From contig CANRIA010000002.1 of NCBI GenBank assembly GCA_947630555.1, positions 48,482-112,481 on the forward strand: a stretch of 64,000 bases of DNA. Reading direction: 5' to 3'. Origin of the DNA: an uncultured Clostridia bacterium (lineage in GTDB: Bacteria > Bacillota > Clostridia > Oscillospirales > Ruminococcaceae). Shown here piece after piece: positions 18,092 to 27,132 of this stretch. A program made the position numbers and the translations under genes. A model generated the notes under the pieces. That model ran no database searches. It was not told the DNA's origin and saw only the letters and a list, made by a program, of their open reading frames with translations. Positions within the stretch are counted from its first letter, which is position 1; every line of letters starts with the position of its first letter.

Positions 18092-18751
18092 ATGACTGTC
18101 ATCTTTGATCTCGACGGTACACTTGTCAATTCATTATTCGACCTTGGCGACAGTGTGAACGGCGCATTGAGTGAGATGGGTCTGCCGCTTCATTCTTACG
18201 AGGAGTACAGAATGTTTGTCGGCAACGGCACAAAAATGCTCGTTACAAGGTCTGTTCCCGAAAATATCAGGGGAACGGTTACCGAGAAGGCTGTATTTGA
18301 TCGCTTTTCTGCTCTATATGAGGAGAAATGTCTGTGCAAAACGCTGCCTTACAATGGCATTGAAGAGGCTTTGCTTCGTCTTAAAGAAAACGGAGCGAAA
18401 CTTGCGGTGGCAAGCAACAAGCCTTTTGAGTTTTGCAGAAAAATAGTCAATGCACTGTTTGGCGAGGGTATGTTCGATGTGATACAGGGAAGTCGGGAGA
18501 ATGTCAGAAAGAAACCGCAGCCTGACATTATTTTCAGCATAATGGCGCAGCTCGGCGTATCGAAAGACGACTGCGTTATTGTGGGCGATTCAGACGTTGA
18601 CGCGCAAACGGCGAAAAACGCCGGTTTAAAGTGCATAGGCTGCTCGTGGGGATACCGCGGCAGAGATGTGCTTGAAAACGCTTGCTGCGATATCGTTATA
18701 GATTCGCCGAAGGAGCTTTGCGGCTCTGTAATCAAGTTATTGCGAGGTTGA
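18092..18751 (+). CDS. HAD-superfamily hydrolase, Gph-like phosphatase
   Basis: The 219-residue haloacid-dehalogenase-type phosphatase resembles phosphoglycolate phosphatases. Motif I is FDLDGTLVNS near the N-terminus, motif II is in AVASNKP, and motif III/IV is KKPQPD...GDSDVDAQTAKNAG. The cap domain is helical (about 15-85). The ATG at 18092 is chosen because AGAGGTG lies before it; an ATG at 18071 precedes that site. A -10 TATAAT at 18047-18052 is upstream, with a poor -35. It lies 6 nt before the XRE-cupin gene. The true substrate is unknown. Confidence 0.85.
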   Translation: MTVIFDLDGTLVNSLFDLGDSVNGALSEMGLPLHSYEEYRMFVGNGTKMLVTRSVPENIRGTVTEKAVFDRFSALYEEKCLCKTLPYNGIEEALLRLKENGAKLAVASNKPFEFCRKIVNALFGEGMFDVIQGSRENVRKKPQPDIIFSIMAQLGVSKDDCVIVGDSDVDAQTAKNAGLKCIGCSWGYRGRDVLENACCDIVIDSPKELCGSVIKLLRG

Positions 18752-18757
18752 TAATTT

Positions 18758-19324
18758 ATGGAATATAATATGAAAGAAGTCGGCTACAGACTTAAAGGGC
18801 TAAGAACTGCCTGTGACCTTACTATAGAAGAATTCAGCGATCTTACAGGTATACCAAAGTCCGATTACGAAAAGATAGAAAACGGCGAAAAGGATTTCTC
18901 TGTTTCATTTTTGTATAAGTGCGCAGAAATATTTGGTTGCGATATGGTAGAGATACTTACCGGTGTTTCTCCCACGCTGTCTAATTTTTCTGTTGTAAGA
19001 AAAGGCAAGGGTCTGCCCGTTGCAAGGCGCGACCGCTTCGAGTATCATCATCTCGCATATCTGTTCAAAGAAAAGAAGATCGAACCGATGCTCGTCGTTG
19101 CGCCCTATATTGAAGAAGAACAGGGCAAGCCTATCAAAATGTCCACGCATGAGGGACAGGAATGGGACTATATCCTCAAAGGCACTCTCAGGTTTATAAC
19201 CGAGGGACATGAGGTAATTTTATACGAGGGCGATTCGGTTTATTACGATTCGGGAAAAAGTCACGGTATGATAGCCGTCGGCGGCACAGACTGTGAATTT
19301 CTCGCCGTCTTGATTGACAAATAA
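18758..19324 (+). CDS. XRE-family regulator with C-terminal cupin domain
   Basis: The 188-residue protein has an N-terminal helix-turn-helix (about 8-65: VGYRLKGLRTACDLTIEEFS...) and a C-terminal cupin sensor (about 110-185, with GQEWDYILKGTLRF and DSVYYDSGKSHG). Such proteins are repressors or activators that sense a small carboxylate or similar ligand. It precedes the acyl-CoA ligase by about 105 nt, a pairing common in anaerobes, so it probably controls that ligase; this is inference from position. Confidence 0.88.
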   Translation: MEYNMKEVGYRLKGLRTACDLTIEEFSDLTGIPKSDYEKIENGEKDFSVSFLYKCAEIFGCDMVEILTGVSPTLSNFSVVRKGKGLPVARRDRFEYHHLAYLFKEKKIEPMLVVAPYIEEEQGKPIKMSTHEGQEWDYILKGTLRFITEGHEVILYEGDSVYYDSGKSHGMIAVGGTDCEFLAVLIDK

Positions 19325-19430
19325 GACGGAACAAACTAAATATTTTACAAAGCAGCGGCTTTTCGCAGATGCCGACCGCTTTGCGTTGCTGTGGAAAAAC
19401 AGCGGCGATATTAAGAATGGAGTAATAAAA

Positions 19431-21101
19431 ATGCACGAATTTGACCTTAATAATTTTTATAAAAATTTTGTTAAAGAAGAGTACGATAAAGACGGACATA
19501 TAACAAAGTTTGAGCTTGATACGCCCCCTAACTATAACTTTGCCTACGACGTTATTGACAGACTGGCAAAAGAAGTTCCCGATAAGGCAGCTATTCACTG
19601 GCTGCATGAAGATGGCGAAGAGAAGATATTTACTTACAGAGATCTTTCAAAGCTTACAAACAAAGTCGCAAATATGTTCAGAGACCACGGCGTTAAAAAA
19701 GGCGATATGGTACTTCTGGTGCTTAAAAGAAACTATCAGTTCTGGCTGTGTGTTTACGGTCTTATAAAGCTTGGCGCAATAGGAATACCTGCCACCAACC
19801 AGCTGCTTGAAAAAGACTATACATACCGTTTTGAGGCAGCAACGGTCAAGTATGTTGTTGCCACGGGCGACGGCGAAGTTGCTGACCATATAGAGGGCGC
19901 TTGCAAAAAGTATGACGGAATTATAGAAAAATTTATAACACGCCACCCGCGTGAGGGCTGGACAGACTTTGATGCCGAGATAGAAAAGTACAGCGATGAA
20001 CTTGAAAGGGTAGATACCCTTGTTGACGAACCTATGCTGCTGTATTTCAGCTCGGGAACAACAGGCTACCCGAAGATGATACTTCACAGCCACTATCTTT
20101 CTGCCGCGCATATAATGACCGCCAAGCACTGGCACCATGTTCACGACGGCACACTGCACCTGACCGTATCGGACACAGGCTGGGGCAAATGTGCGTGGGG
20201 CAAGCTGTTCGGTCAGTATACCTGCGGTGCTACGGAGTTTATTTATGACTTTGAAAGATTCAACAGCGCTAAACTGCTTTCTATCATTCAAAAGTATAAG
20301 ATAACATCTTTCTGCGCACCGCCTACAATGTACCGTTTCTTTATTAAAGAGGGCATAGAAAACTACGATCTTTCCAGCCTTGAATATGCCTGCATAGCAG
20401 GTGAGGCTCTCAATTCCGAAGTTTTCAACAGGTTTTATGAATATACCGGTCTTAAACTTATGGAGGCTTTCGGTCAGACGGAATCTGTGCCGATAGTTGC
20501 AAACCTTTATGGCATGGAGCCTAAGCCGGGTTCTATGGGCAAGCCTGTTCCGCTGTATGACGTTGTTCTGGCAGACAGTGACGGAAACGAAGTACAGTGC
20601 GGCGAGGTAGGCGAGATATGCATACGCACTGAGGGTCAGTACCATAAAGGTTTGATGAAGTGTTACTACAGAAACGAAGAGGATAACAACGCTTCGTGGC
20701 ATGACGGTCTTTATCACACAGGCGATACCGCTTGGAAAGACGAAGACGGTTATTTCTGGTATGTAGGCAGAACTGACGACGTTATAAAGTCTTCCGGCTA
20801 CCGTATAGGGCCTTTTGAGATAGAGAGCGTTCTTATGGAGCACCCCTCGGTACTTGAGTGTGCTGTTACAGCCGTTAAAGACCCGATAAGAGGTCAGGCT
20901 GTAAAGGCTACCATAGTTCTTACAAAGAATTTCAAGCCCTCCGATGAGCTTGTAAAAGAGCTTCAGAACTATGTAAAGCACGCCACCGCACCTTATAAGT
21001 ATCCGAGAGTTATTGAGTTTGTTGATGAGCTTCCTAAAACGATTAGCGGCAAGATCATCAGAAAAGAAATAAGACGTCTTGACGAGCTGAAAGGTATGTA
21101 A
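19431..21101 (+). CDS. AMP-forming acyl-CoA synthetase
   Basis: The 556-residue adenylate-forming ligase activates a carboxylic acid with ATP and joins it to CoA. Motifs: FSSGTTGYPK (P-loop-like A3, about 205-215), EAFGQTES (A5), YHTGDTAWKDEDGYFWYVGR (A7-A8) and the catalytic-lysine region PKTISGKIIRKEIR near the C-terminus. It resembles the medium-chain/ACSM-like branch; the acid is not determined. The ATG at 19431 is used because GGAGTAATAAAA precedes it and the upstream frame overlaps the regulator gene. Confidence 0.9.
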   Translation: MHEFDLNNFYKNFVKEEYDKDGHITKFELDTPPNYNFAYDVIDRLAKEVPDKAAIHWLHEDGEEKIFTYRDLSKLTNKVANMFRDHGVKKGDMVLLVLKRNYQFWLCVYGLIKLGAIGIPATNQLLEKDYTYRFEAATVKYVVATGDGEVADHIEGACKKYDGIIEKFITRHPREGWTDFDAEIEKYSDELERVDTLVDEPMLLYFSSGTTGYPKMILHSHYLSAAHIMTAKHWHHVHDGTLHLTVSDTGWGKCAWGKLFGQYTCGATEFIYDFERFNSAKLLSIIQKYKITSFCAPPTMYRFFIKEGIENYDLSSLEYACIAGEALNSEVFNRFYEYTGLKLMEAFGQTESVPIVANLYGMEPKPGSMGKPVPLYDVVLADSDGNEVQCGEVGEICIRTEGQYHKGLMKCYYRNEEDNNASWHDGLYHTGDTAWKDEDGYFWYVGRTDDVIKSSGYRIGPFEIESVLMEHPSVLECAVTAVKDPIRGQAVKATIVLTKNFKPSDELVKELQNYVKHATAPYKYPRVIEFVDELPKTISGKIIRKEIRRLDELKGM

Positions 21102-21126
21102 ACGCTAAAGCGAAAGGTACGGCTTT

Positions 21127-21672
21127 ATGCTGCTGTATGAGTATCCCGATAAAAAAGACATAGCCGCTGTTCGCCGACAAATGGCTGCGGTGGCTGTCAA
21201 AAGGAAAAAATTAAGGACGAGAAGCATAGTTATTTATATAATGTCAGCGGCGGTGTTCCTGCTGGGACTTACCGCCGAGGGCATTTTTGCAAAGATAGCT
21301 ATATGTTTTCTGGCAGTTGTTTCTGCGGCGTTGAACGTCGTAACAGCGCAGCTTGCCTCTATGAGCGACCCGAAAGAGAAAACGAAAATTTCAGATGACG
21401 GTTTTACACATGAAACAAAGTCATTTTTCGGAAAGAAAAAGGCGTTTGATATACGTTTTGAAGATGTTGTAAAAACCGTTCAGAGCAGCAGCGGTGACCT
21501 TGTTATAACGCTAAAAAGCGGCGAGATACTGACTGTTCCGTTTATTGTTACAAAGACCAAGCTGTTTTTGTTAAATGAATTGCATGAGCAGCTAAAATAT
21601 GATAAAAAGCAGTATAATGTCATTACCGATGACGATGAATATGAAGAAAAGGATTGGGTGGACAGACTATGA
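21127..21672 (+). CDS. Small membrane protein, possibly YcxB-like
   Basis: The 181-residue protein has two adjacent membrane segments (about 36-55 and 58-80) and a soluble C-terminal half with the pattern FTHETKSFFGKKKAFDIRFE followed by alternating strands, resembling YcxB-type domains; I am not certain of that family. The function is unknown. Its stop overlaps the aroB start (ATGA), so it is translationally coupled to aroB and belongs to the shikimate operon by position only. Confidence 0.7.
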   Translation: MLLYEYPDKKDIAAVRRQMAAVAVKRKKLRTRSIVIYIMSAAVFLLGLTAEGIFAKIAICFLAVVSAALNVVTAQLASMSDPKEKTKISDDGFTHETKSFFGKKKAFDIRFEDVVKTVQSSSGDLVITLKSGEILTVPFIVTKTKLFLLNELHEQLKYDKKQYNVITDDDEYEEKDWVDRL

Positions 21673-22778
21673 GCGAATTCAGATGCGAGCTTGTAAAAAC
21701 GGTAGATGATTCTTACAATATCGAGATAGGCAGAAATCTTGAAGATAAGCTTATCGGCGATATTAAAAGCGGTATGTTCGGAAATATAAAGAATTTTGCC
21801 GTTATAACCGATACTAATGTTTTAAAGCTTTATGGCGCGAAAATTTGCGATATGCTTATAAACGAGGGCTATCATGCGCACCTGTTCGCCATTCAGGCAG
21901 GGGAGCTCAGCAAGACACGCGAAACAAAAGGCTTTGTTGAGGATTCTATGCTCGGTTCGGGTCTGCGCCGCGACTGCATGGTCGTTGCCGTTGGCGGCGG
22001 CGTGGTATCAGACCTTGCTGGTTTTGTTGCAGGTACTTTTGGCAGAGGTGTGCCGTTCGTTATCTATTCAACAACACTGCTCTCGGCTGCTGATGCATCT
22101 ATAGGCGGTAAAGTTGCGGTAGATACTGCGCTTGCCACAAATCAGATAGGTATGTTCAACCAGCCTAAGAAAGTTTATATTGATATTGCTTCGTGGATAA
22201 CTCTTCCCGAAAGAGAGATAAGAAGCGGTCTTGCAGAGACTATAAAGCACTCCTGCATAGGCGACAAGGACTTCTTTGAATATCTTGAGAAGAATATAGA
22301 AAGAGTGTTTACTTTCGATTTTGATGTGTGCGAACACGTTGCCGAATGTAACTGCAAGATAAAATATAATGTTGTTATGAGAGACGAAAGGGAACAGGAT
22401 CTCAGAAGTGTTCTTAACCTCGGTCACAGCGTTGGCAGAGCCCTGGAAACCGCAAGCGGCTACATGATGCTCCACGGTGAAGCGGTGGCTATAGGTCTTG
22501 TAGCGCAGATGAGGCTTGGCGAAAGGTACGGTTATATCTCTCACGAAAATGTAAAGCGTGTTGAAGATCTGCTGAAAAAAGTCGGTCTGCCTACACGCAT
22601 ACCCGAAAATGTAAGAAAAGAGCTTATTATAGATAAGCTCTACACAGATAAAAAGGTTCGCAACGGCAAGCTGAGGTTTGTTTTCCAGAAAGAAATAGGC
22701 GCTATGATGTGCTTTGACGGCTGCTATACAAAAGAAGTTGAGGAAAACGAAGTTGCGGCTGTTATAACCCAGCTTTGA
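21669..22778 (+). CDS. aroB: 3-dehydroquinate synthase
   Basis: Converts DAHP to 3-dehydroquinate, step 2 of the shikimate pathway; needs NAD and a divalent metal. The 369-residue protein has the NAD-binding GGGVVSDLAGFVAGTFGRG segment, the KVAVDT motif with catalytic Lys, and metal ligands in LAETIKHS, LNLGHSVGRALE and MLHGEAVAIG. The ATG at 21669 overlaps the upstream stop by 4 bp. aroA follows 16 nt later. Confidence 0.96.
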   Translation: MSEFRCELVKTVDDSYNIEIGRNLEDKLIGDIKSGMFGNIKNFAVITDTNVLKLYGAKICDMLINEGYHAHLFAIQAGELSKTRETKGFVEDSMLGSGLRRDCMVVAVGGGVVSDLAGFVAGTFGRGVPFVIYSTTLLSAADASIGGKVAVDTALATNQIGMFNQPKKVYIDIASWITLPEREIRSGLAETIKHSCIGDKDFFEYLEKNIERVFTFDFDVCEHVAECNCKIKYNVVMRDEREQDLRSVLNLGHSVGRALETASGYMMLHGEAVAIGLVAQMRLGERYGYISHENVKRVEDLLKKVGLPTRIPENVRKELIIDKLYTDKKVRNGKLRFVFQKEIGAMMCFDGCYTKEVEENEVAAVITQL

Positions 22779-22794
22779 TAAGGAGCTTTTGTAT

Positions 22795-24006
22795 ATGGAT
22801 ATAGCCATAACACCCTCAAAACTGCATGGCAGTATATCGGTGCCGACTTCCAAAAGCGATGCGCACAGATATATAATAGCCGCGGCTCTTGCAGACGGCA
22901 ATACTACGCTTAAAGACCTCTGTCTGACTCCGAAAGATATACAGGCAGCTTTGGGCGCGTGCAAGGCGATAGGCGCTTCTTTGGATATCAGCGAAAGCGA
23001 AGGTACAGCCGTTATTTCGGGCGCTGTTTGTCCGTCAGATAACGTGAATGTAGACTGCGTTGAATCGGGCACTACACTGCGGCTTATAATTCCCGTGGCT
23101 GCCGCGCTCGGCGTGAATGCGACCTTTATAGGCGAGGGAAAACTGCCGCAAAGACCGCTCTCACCGTATATAGAGCAGATGTCAAAACACGGCATTAAGT
23201 TTTCGGGCAGCGGTCTGCCGCTGACTGTAGAGGGCAAGCTCACGGGCGGCGAGTATGAGCTGGAGGGCAATATATCTTCGCAGTTTATATCGGGGCTGCT
23301 GCTTGCTTTGCCTAAGTGTGAGGAAGATTCACACCTGAAACTGCTCTCGCCGCTGCAATCAAAACCGTATGTTGATATGACACTCAATTGTCTTAAAAAC
23401 TTCGGCATACATATAGACTGCGGCAAAGATGAGTATTTTATAAAAGGCGGTCAGACTTATAAAGCGTGTACCCACAGCATAGAAAGCGACTGGTCGCAGG
23501 CGGCGTTTTTCTGCGTTGCAAATGCTCTGGGCAGTGATGTTGATATTAAAAATTTGGATCATAAAAGCGTTCAGGGTGACAGAGCTATTTATGACATATG
23601 CGCAGGCTTTGACGGCAAGGCAATAGATGTTGATTGTATGGATACGCCCGACATTGTGCCTGTGCTTTCGGTGCTGGCATCACAGTGTGAGGGTGTTTCG
23701 TATATAAGAAATATATCGAGACTTCGCCTGAAAGAAAGCGACAGGATAGAGACTGTATGCAATATGATAAACTCGCTTGGCGGTAATGCCAAGTGCATAG
23801 GCGAAGATATTGTTATAAAAGGCGGCAGGCTTTGCGGCGGCGAAGTTGATGCCTGCAACGACCATAGAATAGCTATGGCAAGCGCTGTTGCCGCAACCGT
23901 TTCAACGGGAAAGGTAATTATTAAAGGCGCTCAGTGCGTGACTAAATCATATCCTAACTTTTTTGAGGAATATGTTCGTCTGGGCGGAATTTTGCAGCAA
24001 TTTTGA
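22795..24006 (+). CDS. aroA: 5-enolpyruvylshikimate-3-phosphate synthase
   Basis: Transfers enolpyruvyl from PEP to shikimate-3-phosphate. The 403-residue protein has SKSDAHRYIIAAALADG near the N-terminus, ESGTTLRLIIPVAAALG (about 86-102), RPLSPYI, and the C-terminal RLRLKESDRIE and CNDHRIAMA motifs. Some positions differ from the common GNAGTxxR form, as in many clostridial enzymes. The ATG at 22795 lies about 10 nt after AAGGAG. It sits between aroB and aroC. Confidence 0.95.
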   Translation: MDIAITPSKLHGSISVPTSKSDAHRYIIAAALADGNTTLKDLCLTPKDIQAALGACKAIGASLDISESEGTAVISGAVCPSDNVNVDCVESGTTLRLIIPVAAALGVNATFIGEGKLPQRPLSPYIEQMSKHGIKFSGSGLPLTVEGKLTGGEYELEGNISSQFISGLLLALPKCEEDSHLKLLSPLQSKPYVDMTLNCLKNFGIHIDCGKDEYFIKGGQTYKACTHSIESDWSQAAFFCVANALGSDVDIKNLDHKSVQGDRAIYDICAGFDGKAIDVDCMDTPDIVPVLSVLASQCEGVSYIRNISRLRLKESDRIETVCNMINSLGGNAKCIGEDIVIKGGRLCGGEVDACNDHRIAMASAVAATVSTGKVIIKGAQCVTKSYPNFFEEYVRLGGILQQF

Positions 24007-24051
24007 ATAATATCAAGCAATATTTAAGACCATAAAACAGGGGGAATACAA

Positions 24052-25143
24052 ATGTCATCAATTTGGAACAAAGGTATACAAATATCTATCTTCGGCGAGA
24101 GCCACGGCCCTGCAATAGGTGTTGTTATGGATCATCTGCCGTCAGGTGAATATATAGACCTTGAAAAGCTTGTAACTTTCATGTCAAGGCGCGCTCCCAA
24201 AAAGGAAGCGTATTCCACGCAACGCAGAGAAAAGGATATGCCTTCTATTATGTCGGGATTTCTTGACGGAAAGACCACAGGCACGCCGCTTTGCGCCTTT
24301 ATAACCAACGATGACCCACATTCCCATGATTATCTTAAAGTAAGCAAGCTTGCACGCCCGGGTCATGCGGACTATACAGGCGCACTGCGATATAACGGTT
24401 TTAATGACCCCAGAGGCGGTGGGCATTTTTCGGGAAGACTTACTGCACCGCTGTGTTTTGCAGGGGCAGTTGCAGGGCAGATTCTTGAGCGCAGAGGCAT
24501 TTACACGGGCGCACATATCGCTGAGATACATAAAATTAAAGACGACAGCTTTGATGCAGTCACCACCACAAGAGATGACATTATAAATCTTCGTAAAAAG
24601 GGCTTTCCCGTTATAAACGATGCCAAGGGCAGGCGCATGAAGAACGATATTGAACGTGCCGCTCAGGCAGGCGACAGCGTTGGCGGAATAATAGAGTGCA
24701 TTTCGGTAAACGTTCCTGCCGGCATAGGTTCTCCTATATTTGACGGTCTTGAAAACAGCATTGCTCAGCTTGTTTTTGCTATTCCTGCCGTTAAGGGAAT
24801 TGAGTTTGGCGTTGGCTTTAACTGTGCAAAAATGCTTGGCAGCGAAAACAACGATGAGTTTTATGTAAACGATCAGGGTCATGTTGTAACGCGCTCAAAC
24901 AATCACGGCGGAATACTCGGCGGCATTTCTTCGGGTATGCCTATAACACTGAGGGTAGCTATGAAACCTACACCGTCTATAGGCAAGCCGCAGCAGACTG
25001 TAGATATGTCTACCATGAAAGAGGAAACTTTGAAGATAACCGGCAGGCACGACCCGTGTGTAGTGCCGCGCGCTGTACCGTGCGTTGAAGCCGCTGTAAA
25101 TATAGCGTTGCTTTCTCATATGCTTGAATATCCGAACTTCTGA
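24052..25143 (+). CDS. aroC: Chorismate synthase
   Basis: Makes chorismate from EPSP using reduced FMN; last step of the common aromatic pathway. The 363-residue protein has the signature FGESHGPAIGVVMD near the start, YNGFNDPRGGGHFSGRLTAP (about 114-133), SNNHGGILGGISSGMP, and RHDPCVVPRAVPCVEA near the end. A GGGGGAAT ribosome site precedes it. With aroB and aroA it gives three of the seven shikimate steps in one operon. Confidence 0.97.
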   Translation: MSSIWNKGIQISIFGESHGPAIGVVMDHLPSGEYIDLEKLVTFMSRRAPKKEAYSTQRREKDMPSIMSGFLDGKTTGTPLCAFITNDDPHSHDYLKVSKLARPGHADYTGALRYNGFNDPRGGGHFSGRLTAPLCFAGAVAGQILERRGIYTGAHIAEIHKIKDDSFDAVTTTRDDIINLRKKGFPVINDAKGRRMKNDIERAAQAGDSVGGIIECISVNVPAGIGSPIFDGLENSIAQLVFAIPAVKGIEFGVGFNCAKMLGSENNDEFYVNDQGHVVTRSNNHGGILGGISSGMPITLRVAMKPTPSIGKPQQTVDMSTMKEETLKITGRHDPCVVPRAVPCVEAAVNIALLSHMLEYPNF

Positions 25144-25157
25144 TCGGAGCGATAAAA

Positions 25158-25751
25158 ATGGATGCTAATTTTGAAAAGTATGTTTCTCCGAATATGCTCA
25201 ATCTTACGGACATTTATGCTGTAAAGGTGCTTATCTGCTATTTTCTGTATCAGATAAACAGACCCGTTTCGCCGCGCCAGCTGACAGAAATTGCCACAGG
25301 TGACGGCATAGTAAACTATTTCTTTTTCATGGAGGCTGTGTCCTCTATGCTGGAAACGGGCATGGTATCTTTGGAGGACACAGGCGACAGCGAACAGTAT
25401 GTCTTGCAGGAAAAAGGCAAGCGGTGCGCTATTGAGTTTAAATCTATAGTGCCGCAGAGTTTTCGCGACAGGATAATGACCGCAGGCATACAGTTCTTTA
25501 CAAGGCTGAAAAATGATAACACCCTTAAAATTGATATAGAGGAGAAAAAAATAGGCTGTATGCTGCACTGCACCTGCAATGATGCGAATGATGTGATACT
25601 TATGCAGCTATCATTATTTGCGCCCGATAAAGAACAGGCAGAGCTTATGAAAAAGCGGCTGATGCTTGACCCTTCTGCGTTTTACAGCAAGGTGGTCGAC
25701 TATCTGCTGGAAAACAAAGAGCCGGTGCCGCAGCTGCCGGAAGACAAGTGA
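25158..25751 (+). CDS. DUF4364-family protein, probable winged-helix regulator
   Basis: The 197-residue protein looks like the DUF4364 family common in Clostridia. The N-terminal half (about 15-90) reads like a winged helix (LICYFLYQINRPVSPRQLTEI, then a basic segment), and the C-terminal half is a mixed alpha/beta domain with no catalytic motif. No enzyme activity is indicated. It follows aroC by 14 nt and ends the shikimate cluster, before a strong promoter for tRNA-Ser. Function unknown. Confidence 0.72.
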   Translation: MDANFEKYVSPNMLNLTDIYAVKVLICYFLYQINRPVSPRQLTEIATGDGIVNYFFFMEAVSSMLETGMVSLEDTGDSEQYVLQEKGKRCAIEFKSIVPQSFRDRIMTAGIQFFTRLKNDNTLKIDIEEKKIGCMLHCTCNDANDVILMQLSLFAPDKEQAELMKKRLMLDPSAFYSKVVDYLLENKEPVPQLPEDK

Positions 25752-25782
25752 GATAAATAAATATTTTAACTAACAAAAACTG

Positions 25783-25811
25783 TTGACATTCAAAATCGGC
25801 TGTGTTATAAT
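25783..25811 (+). promoter_or_regulatory. Consensus sigma-A promoter of tRNA-Ser
   Basis: TTGACA (25783-25788), a 17-bp spacer and TATAAT (25806-25811): a perfect consensus promoter, as expected for a stable RNA gene. Confidence 0.9.
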
Positions 25812-25884
25812 ACTAAGGTAGCTGTTTTGTTTTACTTGCTTTTTTCATTTGAATGGCTTTGGGCTTTATGCCCAAGGCAATTCT

Positions 25885-25977
25885 GGAGAAGTCGCCTAGC
25901 CCGGTTTATGGCGCACGACTGGAACTCGTGTATGGGTTGATAGCTCATCGAGGGTTCGAATCCCTCCTTCTCCGCCA
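25885..25977 (+). tRNA. tRNA-Ser (anticodon GGA)
   Basis: The acceptor stem GGAGAAG pairs with CTTCTCC, followed by discriminator G and an encoded CCA. The anticodon stem-loop is CACGA-CTGGAAC-TCGTG, giving GGA. The TTCGAA T-loop and a long variable arm (GGGTTGATAGCTCATC region) fit a class II serine tRNA. It reads serine codons UCC/UCU. Confidence 0.95.
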
Positions 25978-25980
25978 AAA

Positions 25981-26010
25981 AAGTCCTTAACGTAAGTTAA
26001 GGACTTTTTT
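25981..26010 (+). terminator. Intrinsic terminator of tRNA-Ser
   Basis: GTCCTTAAC (25983-25991) / GTTAAGGAC (25996-26004), followed by TTTTTT: a nearly perfect hairpin just after the CCA end. Confidence 0.92.
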
Positions 26011-26015
26011 GTATT

Positions 26016-26051
26016 ATTCACTATTCGTTATTCACTAATCACTTTTCACTA
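26016..26051 (+). repeat. Short degenerate direct repeats (TTCACTA type)
   Basis: Four to five imperfect copies of a TTCACTA/TTCGTTA unit follow the tRNA terminator. The rest of the 26052-26287 gap is AT-rich with no gene seen, except a weak promoter-like element at 26198-26227. Confidence 0.45.
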
Positions 26052-26197
26052 CAAATTTACTGCCTTATGGCGGTCAAGTGCTGAAAAAAGCCCTCGCCCT
26101 TTTTACACGATTTTTACACGTTTATGCGCTTGAATTCATACCTCAAAATTTTTTATCTCCTCCTCAGCTATCACCAAAATAATTTCACTCAAAATCG

Positions 26198-26227
26198 GTA
26201 ACTTTTCCATAGCGGTAAGAATACAAT
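26198..26227 (+). promoter_or_regulatory. Possible sigma-E-like promoter of the cysteine-rich protein gene
   Basis: AATACAAT (26220-26227) matches the sporulation sigma-E -10 CATACAAT at 7 of 8 positions. GTAACTTT (26198-26205), 14 bp upstream, matches the -35 only loosely. No good sigma-A -35 fits the same region. Weak evidence. Confidence 0.3.
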
Positions 26228-26287
26228 ATAGAGAAGTAATTCTTCAAAATGCAAAACTGCAAAACTGTAATACTGCGAAAGGAATAA

Positions 26288-27115
26288 GTGATCAATATGA
26301 ATGAAAACCCTAACGGCGCTTTCAAAGAAGCGGCTTGCATTGATGTTTCAAAGATCTTCGATTCATGCTCCGACAAGGATTGTCTGGAAGATATGCCTGT
26401 GACCTTTTCGGCGGCGGATCAGCAGCTTGTAAATTCGAGCTGTTATGTAAAAAGCAGCTGCGTTGAGGTAGACACCGTCAGCTTTGCTATCGAGCCTGTA
26501 CCGTTCCATGCCGGCTTTTACTCGGTAGATATTACATATGCTTTTACGGTGTACGTTGATGTTTACCCGACGGCAAACGGCGTGCCTACGCAAATATCGG
26601 GCACAAGCGCATTCACCAAAAAGGTGATACTCTATGGCAGCGACGGTCACACCAAGACATTCTGCTCAAATCAGGTCAGCGAGTACGAGTCGAACGACGG
26701 CTGCTGCTGCACATGCAAATCTACTTTGCCTGTTGCCTGCGTAAGCGTGGTAGACCCCATTGTTCTTGACATCAAAACTACCTGCCGTCCTCTGCCGACC
26801 TGCCCTGCGACAGACGTTTGCCTCAGCTGCAACTGCGACGATGTTCAGCCTGTGCCTGTTGGCAACAAGTTTGTTTATGTAACGGTAGGAATGTTCTCTA
26901 TCGTTCAGCTGCAAAGGCGTGTTTCGCTGCTCGTGCCTACGTTTGAATACTGCCTGCCCGAAAAGGAATGCACTTCCAACACCGACAGCCCTTGCGAGCT
27001 GTTTGACAAGCTGGCGTTCCCTGTATCCGAATTTTTCCCTAAAGATCTTGAAGATACTTCATGCGGCTGCGCTGTTTCAGATGAGCAAAATGACGGTCAA
27101 AACTGCAATAACTAA
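26288..27115 (+). CDS. Cysteine-rich conserved clostridial protein, possibly sporulation-linked
   Basis: I recognise no named family. The 275-residue protein carries the motif IFDSCSDKDCLED (about 18-30) that I associate with recurrent uncharacterised clostridial proteins. It has about 22 cysteines, clustered as CCCTC (about 139) and CLSCNC (about 179). The middle is beta-rich (YSVDITYAFTVYVDVY). There is no signal peptide, membrane helix or catalytic motif. Cysteine content and position just before sigG suggest a spore-coat or similar structural role, which is inference. The GTG at 26288 is 5 nt after AAAGGA; an ATG at 26297 is the alternative. Confidence 0.7.
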   Translation: MINMNENPNGAFKEAACIDVSKIFDSCSDKDCLEDMPVTFSAADQQLVNSSCYVKSSCVEVDTVSFAIEPVPFHAGFYSVDITYAFTVYVDVYPTANGVPTQISGTSAFTKKVILYGSDGHTKTFCSNQVSEYESNDGCCCTCKSTLPVACVSVVDPIVLDIKTTCRPLPTCPATDVCLSCNCDDVQPVPVGNKFVYVTVGMFSIVQLQRRVSLLVPTFEYCLPEKECTSNTDSPCELFDKLAFPVSEFFPKDLEDTSCGCAVSDEQNDGQNCNN

Positions 27116-27132
27116 AATTACCTCCTTAAATT

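Noticed and set aside
19647..20981. 444-residue ORF antisense to the acyl-CoA ligase
   Set aside because: No ribosome site, no family resemblance, high Cys/Tyr/Val composition typical of an antisense shadow.
22068..23426. 452-residue ORF antisense to aroB/aroA
   Set aside because: Composition is shadow-like and it lies fully within two well-supported genes on the other strand.
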